The notes beneath the pieces are model-generated. The model saw only the letters and a program-made list of their open reading frames with translations, did not search any database and was not told the origin of the DNA. Below, piece by piece: positions 33,669 to 35,430 of a DNA stretch of 35,430 bases. Every line of letters begins with the position of its first letter. Positions within the stretch are counted from its first letter, which is position 1. The position numbers and the translations under genes were made by a program. The stretch is taken from assembly GCA_030041985.1 (NCBI GenBank), contig JASIAM010000150.1, positions 1-35,430 of the forward strand, given 5' to 3'. The DNA is from Bryobacteraceae bacterium (GTDB lineage Bacteria; Acidobacteriota; Terriglobia; Bryobacterales; Bryobacteraceae).

Positions 33669-34667
33669 ATGACACAGGGAATCATTGGAACAAGCGGAGC
33701 TATAAAGTCGGTCTTGGATCAAGTAAGTGTGGTAGCACCCACAGACTCAACCGTCTTGATTCAAGGTGAGACTGGAACGGGAAAGGAACTGTTCGCCCAG
33801 GCTGTCCATTCCATGAGCCGCCGGCGCAACGCACCCATGGTGACATTGAACTGCGCCGCCATTCCAGCCGGTCTGCTCGAAAGCGAACTCTTTGGCCATG
33901 AACGCGGCGCATTCACGGGAGCATTGACCCAGCGCATTGGCCGGTTCGAAATGGCTGACCGGGGCACTCTCTTTTTGGACGAGATTGGCGATATGGCCTT
34001 GGATCTGCAGGCTAAATTGTTGCGCGTCCTGCAGGAGCAAGCGTTTGAACGCCTGGGGAGCACACGCACTTCCCACGTGAATGTCCGGCTGGTGGCAGCG
34101 ACTAATCGCGATCTCGCTCGCATGGTCGAAAACAAAGAGTTCCGCGCGGACTTATATTACCGGCTTAGTGTCTTTCCAATCTCACTTCCGCCTTTGCGGG
34201 AGCGCCGGGGAGATATTCCCGCGTTGGTGCGGCACTTTGTCATTAAGTACGCCGAGCGCATGAATAAGATTGTGGACTTTGTCCCAGCAGAGACGATGGA
34301 GGCCATAGTAGCTTATGACTGGCCAGGCAATGTCCGCCAACTGCAGAATTTCGTCGAACACGGAGTCATTGTGTCGGCGGGACCGGTTTTTCAGCCTTCA
34401 TTAAACCAACTGCAGTCGCACGGTAATGGGGAGAGTTCCTCAGCCAAAGTCAGCCGGACGCTAGAGGATGCCACCCGGCACCATATCATGGAGACTCTGA
34501 AGGAAACCAATTGGGTAGTGGGAGGGAGGAACGGCGCGGCAGCGCGTCTGGGCCTGGCGCGCACGACTCTGCTTTCGAAAATGCGGCGCTTAGGGATCGA
34601 GTTGACCATGCGGGAAGAACTCGGAAGCCGAAACGGCTCGCGCCGGGCATTCGCGTCCGCCTGCTGA
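33669..34667 (+). CDS. Sigma-54-dependent transcriptional activator (no N-terminal sensor)
   Basis: This is a 332-aa bacterial enhancer-binding protein. The start at ATG 33669 has AAGGAG six bases upstream and is preferred over ATG 33621. The AAA+ domain is complete: Walker A GETGTGKE (33-40), GAFTGA (80-85) that contacts sigma-54, Walker B LFLDEIGD, and RADLYYRLSVFPISLPPLRER. A Fis-type HTH closes it (NGAAARLGLARTTLLSKMRRLGI). It has no receiver or GAF domain in front, so control must come from another protein, perhaps the lone receiver just upstream. Confidence 0.93.
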   Translation: MTQGIIGTSGAIKSVLDQVSVVAPTDSTVLIQGETGTGKELFAQAVHSMSRRRNAPMVTLNCAAIPAGLLESELFGHERGAFTGALTQRIGRFEMADRGTLFLDEIGDMALDLQAKLLRVLQEQAFERLGSTRTSHVNVRLVAATNRDLARMVENKEFRADLYYRLSVFPISLPPLRERRGDIPALVRHFVIKYAERMNKIVDFVPAETMEAIVAYDWPGNVRQLQNFVEHGVIVSAGPVFQPSLNQLQSHGNGESSSAKVSRTLEDATRHHIMETLKETNWVVGGRNGAAARLGLARTTLLSKMRRLGIELTMREELGSRNGSRRAFASAC

Positions 34668-34676
34668 ACCGCACGT

Positions 34677-35430
34677 TTACGGCCGCGGCCGGGCCAGGGC
34701 GGCTTCCAGACGCGCATGCCCGTAATAGCGAGCCTGCTCGAGCGGCGTGCGGCCATCGCGGTTGCGAATGGTTTGGCCGGCGCCCGCGCGGAGCAGCGCA
34801 TCGAGCACGGCCGTATCGCCAAAATCGATCGTAGCCGCGTACATCAACGGCGTGAAGCCATTCTGGTCGGTAGCGTCGATGGGGACCCCCGCCTTGACAA
34901 GCAGCGGGATAACGGAAGGCCGATCCGTAATGGCGGCCCAGTGCAGCAGATTGATACCGGTACTCTCCGTGATATGCGCGGAAGCTCCGGCGGCGAGCAG
35001 TGCCTGCGTCACATCCGCGTAGCCAAAGGTCAGCGAGGATGTGAAGGCTTTCGTTTTGTTTGATTGGGGAGCTGCCGCCAGCAGCAGTTTGACATTCGCC
35101 AAGTCGCCGGTCATCGCGGCGAATGCGAGGGCGGAGGTGCTCGCTTCGGCGTGCGCATCGAGCAGAGCGCGAATGGCCCCTGCTGTGCCGCGGTATGCCG
35201 CCGCGATGGTGAGCGCATCGCAACCGGAGTCTGCCCCTGTGGCCGCGTCCGCACCGCGAGCGAGCAACAGCCGGACCTTCGCCTCATCCGGCGCCGCCAT
35301 CATCAGCAACGTAGTGCCGCTCGAGGTGTGCGTGTTGGGATCGAGACCAGCATCGAGTAGCGCGGCAAGCTGCCGGGCCGCACCGAACAGCGCCACGCGT
35401 TCCCACGGCGGGGCATTCTCCGTAGGCACC
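34677..35430 (-). CDS. Ankyrin-repeat protein (partial, 5' end outside window)
   Basis: The frame reads from the right edge and ends at 34677 after about 250 residues made of ankyrin repeats: LLDAGLDPN, LLMMAAPDEAKVRLLLARGAD, LLHWAAITDRPSVIPLLVKAGVPID, FTPLMYAA and GRTPLEQARYYGH. A GTG sits at 35429, but the text reads like mid-repeat, so the true start probably lies beyond the window. It would act in protein-protein binding; the partner is unknown. It is convergent with the sigma-54 activator. Confidence 0.88.
   Translation of the reverse strand, partial: VPTENAPPWERVALFGAARQLAALLDAGLDPNTHTSSGTTLLMMAAPDEAKVRLLLARGADAATGADSGCDALTIAAAYRGTAGAIRALLDAHAEASTSALAFAAMTGDLANVKLLLAAAPQSNKTKAFTSSLTFGYADVTQALLAAGASAHITESTGINLLHWAAITDRPSVIPLLVKAGVPIDATDQNGFTPLMYAATIDFGDTAVLDALLRAGAGQTIRNRDGRTPLEQARYYGHARLEAALARPRP

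Overview
The window looks like chromosomal DNA of a GC-rich Acidobacteriota bacterium, probably near Solibacter/Bryobacter. This is an inference from protein character: a VWFA-type secreted protein typical of the phylum, a paired DUF6644 cassette, an exosortase, and several secreted proteins of unknown function. No rRNA, tRNA, CRISPR array or complete insertion sequence was seen.

Layout. (1) 1-6257, minus strand: a complex I operon nuoA-C-D-E-F-G. nuoG runs off the left edge and nuoB is absent from its usual place between nuoA and nuoC. A back-to-back promoter region separates it from a solitary thiS. (2) 6537-9674, minus: an orphan HME-type RND metal efflux pump. (3) 9.9-15.1 kb: an accessory island holding a RHH-PIN module, a divergent BrnT-XRE module, a patchwork of gene fragments copied from neighbours (VWFA, PIN and thiS pieces), an exosortase with a 68-residue PEP-CTERM protein, a decayed second BrnT-XRE module, a secreted VWFA protein and a RelE-like module. 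(4) 15.1-19.4 kb: tcuB-tcuA facing a secreted class II aldolase and two small paralogous membrane proteins. (5) 19.5-21.9 kb: an aldo/keto reductase, a cytochrome c and a secreted unknown. (6) 21.9-27.0 kb, minus: a glycosylation operon with two GT2 enzymes, a DUF2304 protein, a TMTC-like multispan TPR protein and a GT1 enzyme. (7) 27.1-29.9 kb: perR-katG with a palindromic operator. (8) 30.0-35.4 kb: a degenerate receiver, a secreted unknown, a histidine kinase / FixJ-type regulator / lone receiver / sigma-54 activator cluster, and a partial ankyrin protein.

How the genes may work together. nuo is respiratory housekeeping. TcuA and TcuB form a flavin dehydrogenase and its membrane electron acceptor; the divergent aldolase and DUF6644 genes may share a substrate with them. 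PerR plausibly represses its own gene and katG and releases them under peroxide. The glycosylation operon has the parts for polyprenyl-phosphate-sugar synthesis followed by transfer on the outer face of the membrane by a GT-C enzyme.

Most unusual items: the isolated exosortase with a very small candidate substrate; the duplication of 'BrnT-XRE plus VWFA 3' end', whose two copies have decayed in opposite halves; the PIN::thiS fusion fragment joined at an 8-bp shared sequence; the missing nuoB; and the TMTC-like gene beside a dolichol-phosphate-mannose-synthase-like gene. All similarity statements come from reading the sequence by eye; no database search was run.
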